Under the pieces are notes generated by a model that saw only the letters and a program-made list of their open reading frames with translations, was not told the origin of the DNA and searched no databases. A program made the position numbers and the translations under genes. Of a stretch of DNA of 64,000 nucleotides, positions 36,330-47,690 are shown piece by piece (position 1 is the first letter of the stretch; each line of letters begins with the position of its first letter). The DNA comes from Epiperipatus broadwayi (taxonomy: Eukaryota; Onychophora; Udeonychophora; Euonychophora; Peripatidae), in the NCBI GenBank assembly GCA_028023455.1, contig JAQFVV010006649.1:122001-186000 (forward strand). The letters are read 5' to 3'.

Positions 36330-36905
36330 ATGAATAAAAATGACAAGGAAGAACTAGATAAGAAAGTTCAGAAGGTGGAAGAGATTGTTGTAGATGAAAT
36401 AGGGAAAGTAAGCTATGAGACAGTACTGATAGATTTGCTAAGTGCAAATAGAAATAGGTATGTAAGATTATGTTTGCCTGTATCTAGAATTAGGGATGTT
36501 ACAGATAAGGTAAAGAAACAAGGGAGTGGAGATGTTTATATTATGGTAGAGACAAATAATTGTCAAGGCCATTGGAGAAAGTAATGGATGAGTGAAAAGC
36601 ATTGATTAGTAATTTGAAAAAGATTAAAGGAAAAATAGAAATAGTGATCATGTGATGTTTAGTGATATAAAAGTAGGAATAGTTAGATTACTACCAAGAA
36701 TTGACAATAGGTATATATTAGATAGGACATGTTCTATAAATGAGAGATTGAAATAATTATTTGAGAGCAATAATGTTATGTTTGTGGATGTTTGGGATTT
36801 TTTTATTAGTAAGAGAGAGTTATATAGTAAAGATGAATTGCACTTAGCAAAACAAGGAAGTGAAGCATTAGGGGATTTGATTTATAAAAAAATTATAGTT
36901 TGGTA
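36330..36905 (+). pseudogene. LINE ORF1, SGNH-esterase-like domain
   Basis: An 84-codon piece carries RLCLPVSRIRDVTDKV and GSGDVYIMVETNN, corresponding to blocks I and III of SGNH hydrolases. The block I region reads PVSR where a G-S-R type motif is expected. After a frameshift the text continues LLPRIDN, CSINERL, NNVMFVDVWDFFI (about 36770-36800) and KDELHLAKQGSEAL (about 36832-36872), the D-x-x-H block. This domain is known from ORF1 of CR1/L2-clade LINEs. It was recognised by motif order, and the frame is now broken. Confidence 0.7.
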
Positions 36906-37094
36906 AACTTATAAAGGGGGATAGAGTTTTAAATTACAGTATGGCATGTAAGAAATAAACAAAGGGTACTGATTTAGATATAAATGTAGATGTGGAGAAG
37001 GAATGAGTCTGTCAAATTAATGATAAACAAGCTAATTACAAATTTAATAGAAAAAAAAAGACAAAAGAATTTATAAAAGGGTAATAAAAAGAAA

Positions 37095-37674
37095 AAAAAT
37101 TGTTAGAAATGGATATTTGAACATGCAAGGTGGTAGGAGACCAGAAAAGTGGATGGAATTAATCAAAGCAGTTAAAAATGAAGAGCTTGGGGTATTAGCA
37201 GTAGTGGAAACACATCTAAAAAACGAAGAACCTATACTGGAAGACTTGGTATGTCAGGATATAAATAAATAAAAAAAGAAAAAAGGGGTGTTGCTATAGA
37301 AGTTATGTCAAAAAAATATTTAAATACTGTTAAGTGTCTAGAACCTTTGTGGTTTGAGATAAGGTTAGGAAGACAAGAATTGATGGTGGCTATAACATAT
37401 AAGCCCATGGGAGATAGTCAAACTATAATGGAGTGGAATAGTAGCATATATGAATGCCTGGTTAAGGACATACAGAGTTTCAAAAAAAAAGAAGAAAATA
37501 TTGGTTATAGGGGATATGAAAGGGCATATTGAAGATATTGTTGATATAGATAACAAGAATAGAGCTTTTGAAAAAAATTTATAAAAGAGTGACTTTGAGC
37601 ATTGGAAATTTATCAAATATTTATGCGAGACAATGCACATGGTCTAGAAATAATATATTACAAAAATAGATTAT
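37095..37674 (+). pseudogene. LINE ORF2 apurinic endonuclease, first part
   Basis: Text begins GYLNMQGGRRPEKWMELIKA and continues GVLAVVETHL (about 37190-37215), matching the N-x-x-G start and the E-T-x-L catalytic glutamate block of LINE endonucleases. A 75-codon piece follows (37305-37532), with WFEIRLG, then VIGDMKGHI near 37500-37525 (the G-D-x-N/K-x-H block). TWSRNN-like text near 37640 leads into KIDYVI across the insertion. It nicks target DNA to prime reverse transcription. Several frameshifts. Confidence 0.7.
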
Positions 37675-38184
37675 AAATCAGCATTTATTTTTATAGCGTC
37701 TGTATACAATTGTAATTACATTCATATCGGCCTTTCAAGCCAAATTGTGCAAACGCTTTTGCGAGTGTTAAATAATAAATGAATACCCTCTGACCAAACA
37801 AGATATAGAATTTATGCAGGAATAAAAGGAATCCTCTTATTCCTACGACTCAAATATTTATATATGAGCAAATCTGAAGTACTGGCACAGAAGGTGTGAC
37901 TATAGCATCATTCATTCATACGTTATATATAGTAATTTAAAGTGACTGTTCTATAGTCACACCTTCTGTGCCAGTACTTCAGATTTGCTCATATATAAAT
38001 ATTTGAGTCGTAGGAATAAGAGGATTCCTTTTATTCCTGCATAAATTCTATATCTTGTTTGGTCAGAGGGTATTCATTTATTATTTAACACTCGCAAAAG
38101 CGTTTGCACAATTTGGCTTGAAAGGCCGATATGAATGTAATTACAATTGTATACAGACGCTATAAAAATAAATGCTGATTTATA
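37672..38184. repeat. 234-bp perfect-looking inverted repeat (hairpin of P modules)
   Basis: 37672-37905 and 37951-38184 are inverted copies (position sum 75856) with a 45-bp loop. By eye the arms match throughout. The arm carries landmarks such as GCGTCTGTATACAATTG, CGCTTTTGCGAGTG and GGCACAGAAGGTGTGACTAT on the inverted side. Transcribed, it would form a long double-stranded RNA. Confidence 0.85.
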
Positions 38185-38520
38185 TATATGATTAAGTTTC
38201 AGTTGGAATGACGTTCAATAAATTCTAGTAAATTTCATCGGCGTCATTCATTCATATGTTATATATAGTAATTTAAAGTGACTGTTCTATAGTCACACCT
38301 TCTGTGCCAGTACTTCAGATTTGCTCATATATAAATATTTGAGTCGTAGGAATAAGAGGATTCCTTTTATTCCTGCATAAATTCTATATCTTGTTTGGTC
38401 AGAGGGTATTCATTTATTATTTAACACTCGCAAAAGCGTTTGCACAATTTGGCTTGAAAGGCCGATATGAATGTAATTACAATTGTATACAGACGCTATA
38501 AAAATAAATGCTGATTTATA
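38185..38520 (+). repeat. complete P module (terminal direct repeat, left)
   Basis: It starts TATATGATTAAGTTTCAG, contains a short hairpin (GAATGACG against CGTCATTC at 38207-38253), and ends AAATGCTGATTTATA. It abuts the previous partial P head to tail, as in tandem pseudo-LTR arrangements. Confidence 0.8.
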
Positions 38521-41500
38521 TTGTACCCTCACTTCTCGATATATGATATAATTTAAAATATGACTAGCTCAATTAAATCATTATGCTCAGCTAAAATATG
38601 TACAACTATCTTTAATATATTTTATAATATTACAACTTATCAAATTTATTATAAATTTATCAAAAATTAATATAGTTCAATATTATGTACTAATTAAATA
38701 AATATTTACTAAAATCATGAGACTGTGAAGTGAAGTTACAATTGGTAATTAGATTTACATTGAATCAATGTCTTTCCAAGACACTGTCTCAATGGCATAA
38801 GAATACTATTACTTCTTTATTATCTCATTACTAACTCTACAGCACTCTTATGACTTTTATAAATGAACTATCTTTAATAATAATAGATAAATAAATCTCA
38901 ATCTTTTGTTAAGGAACTATAATTAAATGATCTCAGGTTCTTCTAATTATCTTAAAGTAATAATAATTCGTGTAGATAGGAATGATAAGGGATTTAATAT
39001 CAAACCTAAATACACCTAACTTATTCTAATAACAATAACTAACAATAATAATCTTTAGTGTATAGCTTAATCTTATCTATTTGATTATACTTTTAATCAT
39101 TAAGAAAATAAGTAAATCATATACATGTCTTTCATTTCCATATAGTATCTTAATTTTAAAATAGACCAAAATCTTATAATTTAACAATTTGTGGCAATAA
39201 ATAATCTTATACTTTTATATTGTGCATTATAATTATTTTATGACCATTGTAATATTATATGTTAATGTCAATCAATTTCTATAAATTATATGAAGAAAAT
39301 ATTGTGTTTCTTTCTCAAATAATAAATAATAAATTCATATTGTGCAAATATTATGTACATTCAAATTATCTGTTGTCAAATGCTGTGGTGTAAAATAATG
39401 AATTCGACACACTTTTTAAAACAACTTAACAAATTTATTTACATCAACTTTAACAAATAATTTATTTACACTATTTACATTTAAATGGAACTAAAGAAAT
39501 AAACAAAAATAAGAAAAATAATAATACAAGTTTTTTTTACACTGTTACTATCTCCATAATCATAAATAGATAATTTATACATTTTTGAAATGTTCTATCA
39601 ATACATTCAATTAAATTTATGACTTTAATTTAATAAACATCATTTGTTATCAATTAATATAAGAAAAGGTTTTATGTAAGATATCATTCATGTAGCATGT
39701 ATGTAAATAAACAAACTTTAATAATTAAAAATGCTATTTCAATTAAGTTTTACTGCTATTTATATTATAATGTACTAGTATGTATTAAATGTACCATTAA
39801 TATTACTCAAAGATCAATTAATGTATAAACTGATAGAACTTTGTAATATAATAACAATTATTGATTATCACTGTTTACTTCATTCCGATATAATGTCATA
39901 CCATATGTCTTATCAAAATATGCAATACGTATATGTACTTTGTAAAAATAATATTTTAAATTATTCAATAACTTCAACTTTTATAAAGTATAATGTTAAA
40001 TACAATTCTATGATTCTTTTCCATTTTAATTATTACAACTCTTCTTTACTTGTTATTCTTATTCCTTTATAAAACTATTACCTACAAAAGTCATTTTAAC
40101 CTTATTTAATTTCAGAAAACAAAATGACCAATTTCAAAATAAAATAATAACGATCCAAACTCTCTTATACCTCATCCTCTATATACAATAAGCCTTCAAT
40201 CAAAATATAAATTTCTACATAAAATTAACTTACTTATCTAATAAAAATAAATAAAAATATAGACTTTATATACTTCTTACTAACTTTAAAAGAAAAATAA
40301 ATAACTTACGCTAATAAAATCTAATTCCTAATATTGTAACAGAAACATTAAAATTTATTCACGAAAGAATCATATAATTATTTCTAGGGTATAATATTAC
40401 GTTGTACTAAATTTATATCATCAATTTAAAATATGCATATTAAAATAAAACTGCTATTATTAATCTTATGTGTGTATATTATTTAAATATTAATACATTC
40501 ATTCAATAATCATATAACATTTGGTTGATCTAAAGAAAACATAGTAAATACATCAAATTATTATTATTATTACACAATTTTTACCATAAATAACACTTCA
40601 ATGTACAGTCCGTCACATGATGTCCTCCACGATTCCAGTTTTACAAAATAATTTCACATTTACTCTCAACAATTATTCTTTAAAATATTACGTGTTGTAT
40701 AATTATAAAATAAACTTTATGCAATAAAAGTTATATTAGTATTTAATTATTATTTAAAAAAAAATGTAAATGTACCTTTCCTATCTTTCAATAAATTAAT
40801 AATTAATTAAATATTTATGTTAGTCAATAAATATAAATATATTACATAACATCCAACGGTGTCTTCATTCACTATATTGTTCTTTTTTTTCCTAGGCACA
40901 AATTTTCACCAAACATTACTTCCTTTTCCGGTACATCACGTGTTTTAAAAGTTTTAAATGAAAAAAAATGAAAACGTTCTTTTTAAAAATAAAAAATAAG
41001 AGTCAGTTCCACCATAAACAAAATAAAATTAAAATATTTTATAGGATCCATATTCTCTTCTTTATAGGAAAATTATTTTAAAGTTATTATTTTTTAGTAT
41101 TAGTCTATAATTTATAAAGTTCTTGTTTAATTATTTTAATTGATTTGATTTGGATATCCACGATATTTGATTTGCGCATTCCGTAACAGATATTTAGGTA
41201 AGATTACTTTTAAAGTCTTCTATACGACCAGCGTTCAGACTTTAATAATATAATAATTTTTATTTATAGGTATTTCTTTACCTGTTAAATTTCCAATTTA
41301 TTTGCCTTTTAAAACTATTAAAATGTAGTCTTTTAAACCATAAAGACTTAACAAGGCAAGTATTTATATAATCATTATTACTTATCATCTTTACTAAGTT
41401 ATATACTTAGATTTATAATTCACAAATACTTTCTTCATAAAGAAGTATTTCTCATTCTTTTAAATATCTATTTTATAAAAAATTAGTTACCATTAGCTTT

Positions 41501-42823
41501 TAAATTTATACAAAGTCCAACGTATTATTTTTATGCATCTAAAAACTTTCCAAGTTAATCCAGCATTTGTTAAATTATCAGTATAAAATCTCCAACACAT
41601 TTTATCCTTAAACAATGTTTCCATGACCATTTGATAGTAAATTGAGCTTCAATAAGAAAACGATCAATAGGGAACTATAATAAATTAACACTGCATATTT
41701 ACTGGTAACTTTTATAAATTATTTTAAAAAACTACTCTCTTATAATTTTAAAACGATTTTGAGAGCGTCTATAATCACTTAGCTATTTCTAATAGCACCT
41801 TTTACTTTAAGAATTTCAATCACAAGTCCCCCTCCAAACAATTGAACCTTAGTTTTATACCGGAAGAAAACTCCCACTTGATTGGTGAATTAAACAATCG
41901 ACTTGCTAGCTTATTTACATATTTTACCAACAAGATAGAATTAAAAATAAATAATGACTTATTTAATATTTATTATTTATTACATTATTAAATTCTTAAA
42001 TCAATATTCATCGTTTATTTAATCCATTAAACATTTTTAAAAATATACTTTCTTACTTAATTTCACTTTTAACTTTTATAAGATTATTTTTATAAATAAA
42101 CTAAGTCTATTTTTATTCGTTATGTTTTTAAACAGTATTTTAAAAATCAGATTTAATATTTCACATTAATTATCTTTATTTTTATCTCGTGATAGCTAAT
42201 ATAATACTTATAAATTTTATAACAGAATTTTTTAAAATAGCTTTGCAACTTTACTAAAAAACTTCCAAGCATGTGTGTACGTATCTAATTAACATCTGTT
42301 TTACAACAGAGCTACAGACGCTTGGAATAATCTAAAAATAAACTAACAATTCATTTTTTAAAAATAAATATTTTTAAAATAAATAATATATTATAACAGT
42401 TTTTAAAATAATAATTCAATATTATTAAAATCAAATATTAATCTTTTATTATGTAACACTAATAATTAAAATATTTATATTCATTTATTAAATACTAATT
42501 TTTATCAACAATAAATATATGCATTTAATTTTAACTTGTCTTTTAAAACTTTAACTTTAAACATTTATTTATTAAATTTATTAATGCAGTATTGCTTATG
42601 GCCAGTTTTCCCAACCATATATCATTATCATTCCCATTGAAATGTCTCTCTCAAACATCAGCACAATTTTCACATATCAAACACTCATGAATTACTTTAA
42701 TTACATTTTTTAAAAGATTGTTATAAACAAAATTAACATCATATAGTTAAATATATCTTAAATTTAAAATTTTTTAAATAAATTGATACAACAATTTATG
42801 GAGACCCATACAAAAGGGCACAA
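38521..42823. other. interior of the composite insertion, no gene recognised
   Basis: The longest plus-strand frame (39821-40072, 83 codons) has no motif. On the minus strand near 42690-42600 the text ECLICENC...ERHFNGN has a Cys/His pattern like a zinc finger, but it is broken by a stop and short. A slightly less AT-rich part lies at 41800-41900. Otherwise nothing. Confidence 0.4.
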
Positions 42824-43116
42824 TATATATGATTAAGTTTCAGTTGGAATGACGTTCAATAAATTCTAGTAAATTTCATCGGCGTCATTCATTCATACGT
42901 TATATATAGTAATTTAAAGTGACTGTTCTATAGTCACACCTTCTGTGCCAGTACTTCAGATTTGCTCATATATAAATATTTGAGTCGTAGGAATAAGAGG
43001 ATTCCTTTTATTCCTGCATAAATTCTATATCTTGTTTGGTCAGAGGGTATTCATTTATTATTTAACACTCGCAAAAGCGTTTGCACAATTTGGCTTGAAA
43101 GGCCGATATGAATGTA
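42824..43116 (+). repeat. right P module, clipped at its 3' end
   Basis: Near-identical to 38185-38520 from TATATATGATTAAG up to CCGATATGAATGTA, where it joins the target duplication. It lacks the last ~43 bases of P. The near identity shows that the copies are young or homogenised. Confidence 0.85.
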
Positions 43117-44135
43117 AAAATAGATTATGTAATAGTAGAGAAAGAGGGAATGAATAAAGTATGAAAAATTAGTGTTTAATAATGAAGAGAGAGTATATAA
43201 CAGTGATCATAATTTATAATATAAATCATTAGTAATGTGATGAAGAATAGTAATAAAAGTGAAAAGGATAGTAAAAGATGTGGATGAAGAATAAATGATG
43301 AGTAGAAGAAATCATAGAATTTGTTGGGGATGAATATAAGAATTGGTGTGGTGAAGTAGAAAAAATGGCAAATAGGGTTTTAGGTGTGAATATTTAGAAG
43401 AATAAAAATGATAGAAAAATGAGAAGTAGTAAAAGTGTAAATGAGAGAGAAAAGCAGGCAGAGAATAAAAATGTGCTAGTAAAAAGAAAGTGAAAAAGGT
43501 GTTAATATTAAATGGGGGAAATGTTTAAAAAGAAGAAGTTGGCTGAAATAGATAACTATATAGAGAGAATGAAATTAAATAGTAAATTATTGGAGAACAT
43601 TAGTGGAAAAGATAGGAGTAAAAAATTTTGGAAATATATTAAAAGAAATATAGGGGAGAGAGAAATAGTATTACTAGATGATGAGGCGAAATAGCTCTAG
43701 AGAAGAATTAGAGACAATCTTAAATAAATATGTAATGGATATAGAAAAAATGGTAGATGTGAAGGACAAAGTGATAACAAATATAAAAGCATATAGTAAT
43801 GGAAATATTAGGTTTATAGATAATTAACTGAATGAGGCAGGGAAGAAATTGAAAAAGGCAAGAGATTTATATGGATGGGCAACAGAGATAGTGAAAAATT
43901 TAGAAAATAGGACAAAATTAAATCTATTATCATATTTTAATAAAGGTGGCACAGAAGAAAGAAATTCCAGATAGCTGAAATAATACTCTTCAAGAGTAAG
44001 TCTACTATTTAAAGGAAAGAGTAAGGATTATAGAAAGTTAAACAATTATAGAGTGATAGTGGTAATGCCAGTGTCATATAAAGTTTTTGTATATATGGTG
44101 GCTGGAAGAGTGGCAAAATGTATGGAAGAAATTAA
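43116..44135 (+). pseudogene. LINE ORF2 endonuclease end and reverse transcriptase start
   Basis: It resumes with KIDYVIVEKEG and a SDHN-type block near 43200 (TVIII frame shifted; GTGATCATAAT), the last catalytic motif of the endonuclease. A 60-codon piece (43512-43694) carries KDRSKKFWKYIK, the region before RT. Near 44010-44130 the text FKGKSKDYRKLNNYR and RVAKCMEE matches the first RT blocks. Truncated at about 44135. Confidence 0.65.
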
Positions 44136-44859
44136 TACACCTTTACACCACTTAGCGATGGCAATTGATCCTCCAAAACTCATTGTTATACAGAATACGT
44201 ATTTGTAATGGGGGTCTATGTGAAAAAAATGGTTAGTTCAGACGTAAAATATCCACATTGGTTTCCAAGCTTAAAGATTTTCTTGATTTTTTTCATGGCA
44301 ATGATGATTAAATATGGTATCTAAAAAGAAAAGTTTTATATCACTAGGAAAAAAAAATGCATACTTTCACTATTTAAAAAGTACAGTGCAGCAAAAAGAA
44401 AGAGAAAATGAAACTAAATTTGAATTTAAGAGTTTTTATATTCTTCCGCAGAAGTTTTTCATCATAATGAAAAAAAAATCCATACTGAAGTGCATTTTTT
44501 AAAAATTTTTATTACAGTACATATTACTGAACATTTATATTTATTACTTATGTGAAATTATTCAAATTAAAAAACAATGTTTTATAAATTATTTAATTGA
44601 ACATAAAGACTTATTACTGTACTCCAGAGTAACAAAAGGCTTAATGCGTATCGTAAATCGGTCAACTTTAGAAAAAAAAATCAACGTATATTAAAAGTAA
44701 AAAAAATCTAATTGTTCTCATTTTCTAAAACATATACTAAGTTTATTTTTCTTTCTGTATATTTTTAGTAATGTAATAGCGCCCCCCCCCCTCGTTCATG
44801 TAACTTTTATTTACCAAATTGCTAGAAAATTCTAGCTCAAACGTTACTAATTGCATTTA
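44136..44859. other. gene-free stretch
   Basis: AT-rich. A run of 11 C bases lies at about 44784-44794. No coding trace. Confidence 0.45.
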
Positions 44860-45939
44860 AGTTAAAAATGCTTCAATGGTTGAAAGTCCTGAAAAAACTG
44901 ATTCAACAAGTTAAAAAATTAAAATATATTTATTCCACAAGAAGTAAACAATTCATTAAAAGGCTTACATAAGTCTGCCAGCATAGATAATGATAATTTG
45001 CAACTGAAAATAAAATCTACACTAATATTTTAAAAAGTAATGACAAAGGTTCTACAATAATCACTGACTGCAAGCAATCTGAACAAATTAATGTAACCAC
45101 GGATACTATAAATAGTTGACCAGAAACAAATATTAATAATTATGATCAAATTACTGAAATTTTTTTCAAACAATCACATTTATAGGTTTAAAATCATTCC
45201 AGAAATTTAATACTGATAAAACATTAATTACATCTATTACAGATAACAATATAGATAACAATATGTCTTTAATGTAATTTCCAACCCATGAATTTTATCA
45301 ATATTTACGACAAAAAATTATGGGGCTTTATTTTCAAGATTCTAAATCACATTAATAATCAATATTTGATAAAAGAATTTCATCAAAAGCAAATCTTTTA
45401 AAAACATATACAATTTTTGAACCATAAATCTATATGTTGTTAATAGAACACTAAACCTAGTGGGTCAAATCAAAAATTTGTCATGTTGAATTCACAAACC
45501 AGGATCTGCAAAACATATTGAACATGTATGGAAAATTACTAATTTCAGATATTTGTTGGAGAAAAGAGCATCAGTACCCAATTCAACATGACTATAATTC
45601 TTCACCATTGATTTTCTCTTTTAAAGAAATATTACCATGTTTTTACTATAAATCAAGGAATCATATTATAAAAGACTAAAGAATGTTTTTGTGAAAAATG
45701 TGATTTTAATAAACATACTACACTATTGTAATAGAATATCAGAATCAACCATTAATGAACATAACAGCAATCAAAAAATAAAAGATAATTCAGCCCATTC
45801 AGATTCTACAAAGACTAGAACCATTAATCCTGATGACATGTCAATCAATTCTTAAACAAAAGATGATACATTCAAATCTGTAATTCATACAAACTTCAAT
45901 GATCATGTATAGACTCATAAAATGAATCTGAAATGAAAC

Positions 45940-46690
45940 ACATTACAATACAAGCTTCAATGATCATCAGTCTATAGACTCATCAAATGAACTCAAATGA
46001 AACATCACAAATAATGATAAAAATACTTATCATCAGAAGAAAATGAAGATAAGTTTGAAACTATTGGAAATAAAAATCAAAAATAAAAATAACAAGGAAA
46101 TAACATCTAATAATGACCCTTTAAATTATTCGCATATGATAATTAAATCCCAAACAAGCACCAAATTAAAAGAAATCTGATTCTTTGGAATGTGCACTCT
46201 AAACTAAAAAAAAATTAAATTCCTTAATGCATTAACAAAGAATATTTTAAGTGCCAATTCAAAATCCATACATTGGACAAGACTTCATTACAATACATTG
46301 GACAAGACTTCATTACAATACATTGGACAAGACTTCATTACAATACAAACTTCAATGATCATCAGTCTAGAGACTCATCAAATGAACTTAAATGGAACAT
46401 GTCACAAATAATGATAAGAAGTACTTATCATCAGCAGAAAATGAAGATAAATTTGAAACTGTTGAAAAGAAAAATCAAAAAATAAAAATAACAACGAAAT
46501 AACATCTAATAATGACCCTTTAAATTATTCGCATATGATAATTAAATCCCAAACAAGCACCAAATTAAAAGAAATCTGATTCTTTGGAATGTGCACCCTA
46601 AACTAAAAAAAAAAAAACTAAATTCCTTAATGCATTAACATGAAATATTTTAAGTGACAATCCAAAATCCAAATATTGGACAAGACTACA
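45940..46690 (+). repeat. ~390-bp tandem duplication
   Basis: 45945-46285 and 46345-46690 are about 93 percent alike by eye. Shared segments include TTCAATGATCATCAGTCTA, CCCTTTAAATTATTCGCATA and AAAGAAATCTGATTCTTTGG. The duplication lies inside the degenerate coding relic. Confidence 0.85.
46268..46346 (+). repeat. 25-27-bp minisatellite, three units
   Basis: ATACATTGGACAAGACTTCA plus TTACA is repeated three times at the junction between the two 390-bp copies. It probably arose by slippage there. Confidence 0.85.
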
Positions 46691-46774
46691 AAATGACAAT
46701 TTTCCACTTACACCTGAAAATATTTTTAAGGCTGGAGTGAAAACTAATAAAAGAGTAACCAGAGGGGAAAAAGT

Positions 46775-47092
46775 TACAATGCTTTTATTACAAACCACTT
46801 CTTCAGAACTATAATAAACAATATAAATACAAAAGTATTTAAATACTATCCCATAAATATTATTTATATATTCACATATATTTTTATATACCTCTCTATA
46901 TAATTATTATCTTAATAATATATAGTAAAATATATATGAATATATAAATGATTAAGGGATAGTATTTATGTGTATCTATATAAAATTATATGTTTATTTA
47001 TATTTGTATTCATGTATTTGTATTTTGTAGTTCTGAAGAAGATTTCTGGAGCAATCAAAACTGTCATAGTGGGTTGTAATAAAAGCATTGTA
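46775..47092. mobile_element. ~318-bp foldback carrying a hammerhead-like motif
   Basis: The left arm (TACAATGCTTTTATTACAAACC at 46775 and CTTCTTCAGAACT at 46799-46811) pairs with the right arm (AGTTCTGAAGAAG at 47029-47041 and AAAAGCATTGTA at 47081-47092). TACTATCCC and GGGATAGTA also pair across the centre. The right arm carries 27 extra bases that include the second half of the hammerhead-like hairpin. The tip resembles the 3' terminal text of the Penelope-like element at 50648, so this may be an inverted pair of its ends. Confidence 0.6.
47033..47061 (+). ncRNA. hammerhead-ribozyme-like hairpin, copy 1
   Basis: CTGAAGA, then a hairpin GATT-TCTGGAGC-AATC, then AAAAC. The layout mimics the hammerhead core (CUGANGA, stem II, GAAA). 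There is one extra A before the stem, and the GAAA reads AAAA. Activity is doubtful. Known Penelope-like elements carry hammerhead motifs in their terminal repeats. Confidence 0.35.
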
Positions 47093-47414
47093 AAACAGTA
47101 ATAAAGAGCATAAAAGATTTAGTGTTACATGGATTTGGCAATGCAATAAGAAAGATAAAGTTATAATACTTCATAAAGAAATCAACCCAACACAAGAACA
47201 AATTTCAACTCATACAAAAGATATGATTGATAATAATATATCTATTACTAAATAAAATAATTGATATTTGAAAGATTATCAAAAATAATATTTAATTTAC
47301 TCACATGAATTTCACTAGATTTGATATTGTGTATTTATGGTTTAATACAACTAAACTCAAACTGCATCAAACAATTCATGATAATGTCAAACACTCCTGT
47401 TCTTATACAATGTC
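47093..47414. other. short stretch without recognised feature
   Basis: AT-rich flank between the foldback and the left LTR of Gypsy-3. Confidence 0.4.
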
Positions 47415-47690
47415 TGCTGTGTCCTGTGAGCAGCAAGTAAATAATTGAAAAAGGCATAATTGAGATGGTAATCTAATAGTTTAATTTAAATAATGTATGA
47501 GCATACTTACAAATGTATATAGTCTATTTAAGATACATTAAAATAATAAAATGTCATGGTGACCTGCACATAATAAATCCTAGTCCTGCTTTTGAACTTA
47601 CAAGAGCAGGATTCTCTAAATTTCATTAATACCAGAACGTATAGACTAGGTTCTGGGAGCTTATATACCCCTCAAGACTTGAAGTTTTTA
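47415..47690 (-). repeat. 3' LTR of Gypsy-3 (left copy)
   Basis: Landmarks shared with 54661-54920: TGCTGTGTCCTGTGAGCAGC, AGTAAATAATTGA, ATGGTGACCTGCACATAATA and AATCCTAGTC. On the minus strand it ends ...CACAGCA. The inner limit is uncertain because the right copy is cut by the second Penelope-like fragment. The LTR may extend toward 48100. Confidence 0.8.

Larger units (their letters stand above)
37675..43115. mobile_element. 5.4-kb non-coding composite insertion with direct and inverted terminal repeats
   Basis: It is inserted in the LINE endonuclease and flanked by 13-bp AAAAATAGATTAT. A module P of ~335 bp occurs four times: inverted and partial (37672-37905), direct and partial (about 37907-38184), direct and complete (38185-38520) and direct with a clipped 3' end (42824-43116). 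The inner 4.3 kb (38521-42823) is very AT-rich, G-poor on the plus strand and shows no long frame. Partial inverted plus tandem direct repeats with a >10-bp target duplication fit the pseudo-LTR layout of Penelope-like elements, but no RT or GIY-YIG is seen. A non-autonomous derivative or another class is possible. Confidence 0.7.
35893..44135 (+). mobile_element. CR1/L2-type LINE with esterase ORF1, interrupted at 37675-43115
   Basis: Plus-strand parts: ORF1 with an SGNH-esterase-like domain (35893-36905), ORF2 endonuclease (37095-37674 resuming at 43116-43300) and the N-terminal reverse transcriptase (43500-44135). The junctions repeat AAAAATAGATTAT (37662-37674 and 43116-43128), and the endonuclease text reads through when the insertion is ignored. 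The copy ends mid-RT at about 44135 and has no recognisable 3' UTR. Frameshifts and stops are moderate, so it is younger than the Gypsy relics. Confidence 0.75.
44860..46810 (+). pseudogene. degenerate coding relic of unknown identity with a zinc-finger-like segment
   Basis: Broken serine/threonine/asparagine-rich text runs through the region, for example FIGLKSFQKFNTDKTLITSI near 45180. At about 45680-45745 the text ECFCEKCDFNKHTTLL, then two stops and NIRINH, resembles a C2H2 zinc finger with one histidine replaced. The end reads YWTRLQNDNFPLTPENIFKA and MLLLQTTSSEL before a stop near 46812. I do not recognise the protein. It could be a retroposed gene copy or an unknown transposon. It is also tandemly duplicated (see next entries). 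Confidence 0.35.

Noticed and set aside
37672-38520. CRISPR-like or satellite array because of repeated modules
   Set aside because: Only four long modules in mixed orientation, no short regular spacers, and a eukaryotic retroelement context.
39821-40072. 83-codon plus-strand frame inside the composite insertion
   Set aside because: Low-complexity I/Y/N/S composition typical of AT-rich chance frames; no motif.
42600-42700. Zinc-finger gene on the minus strand (ECLICENC...H)
   Set aside because: Too short, interrupted by a stop, with only part of a Cys/His pattern.
46598-46798. 66-codon minus-strand frame with a hydrophobic stretch
   Set aside because: Antisense to the plus-strand degenerate coding text ending MLLLQTTSSEL; also partly poly-T derived.
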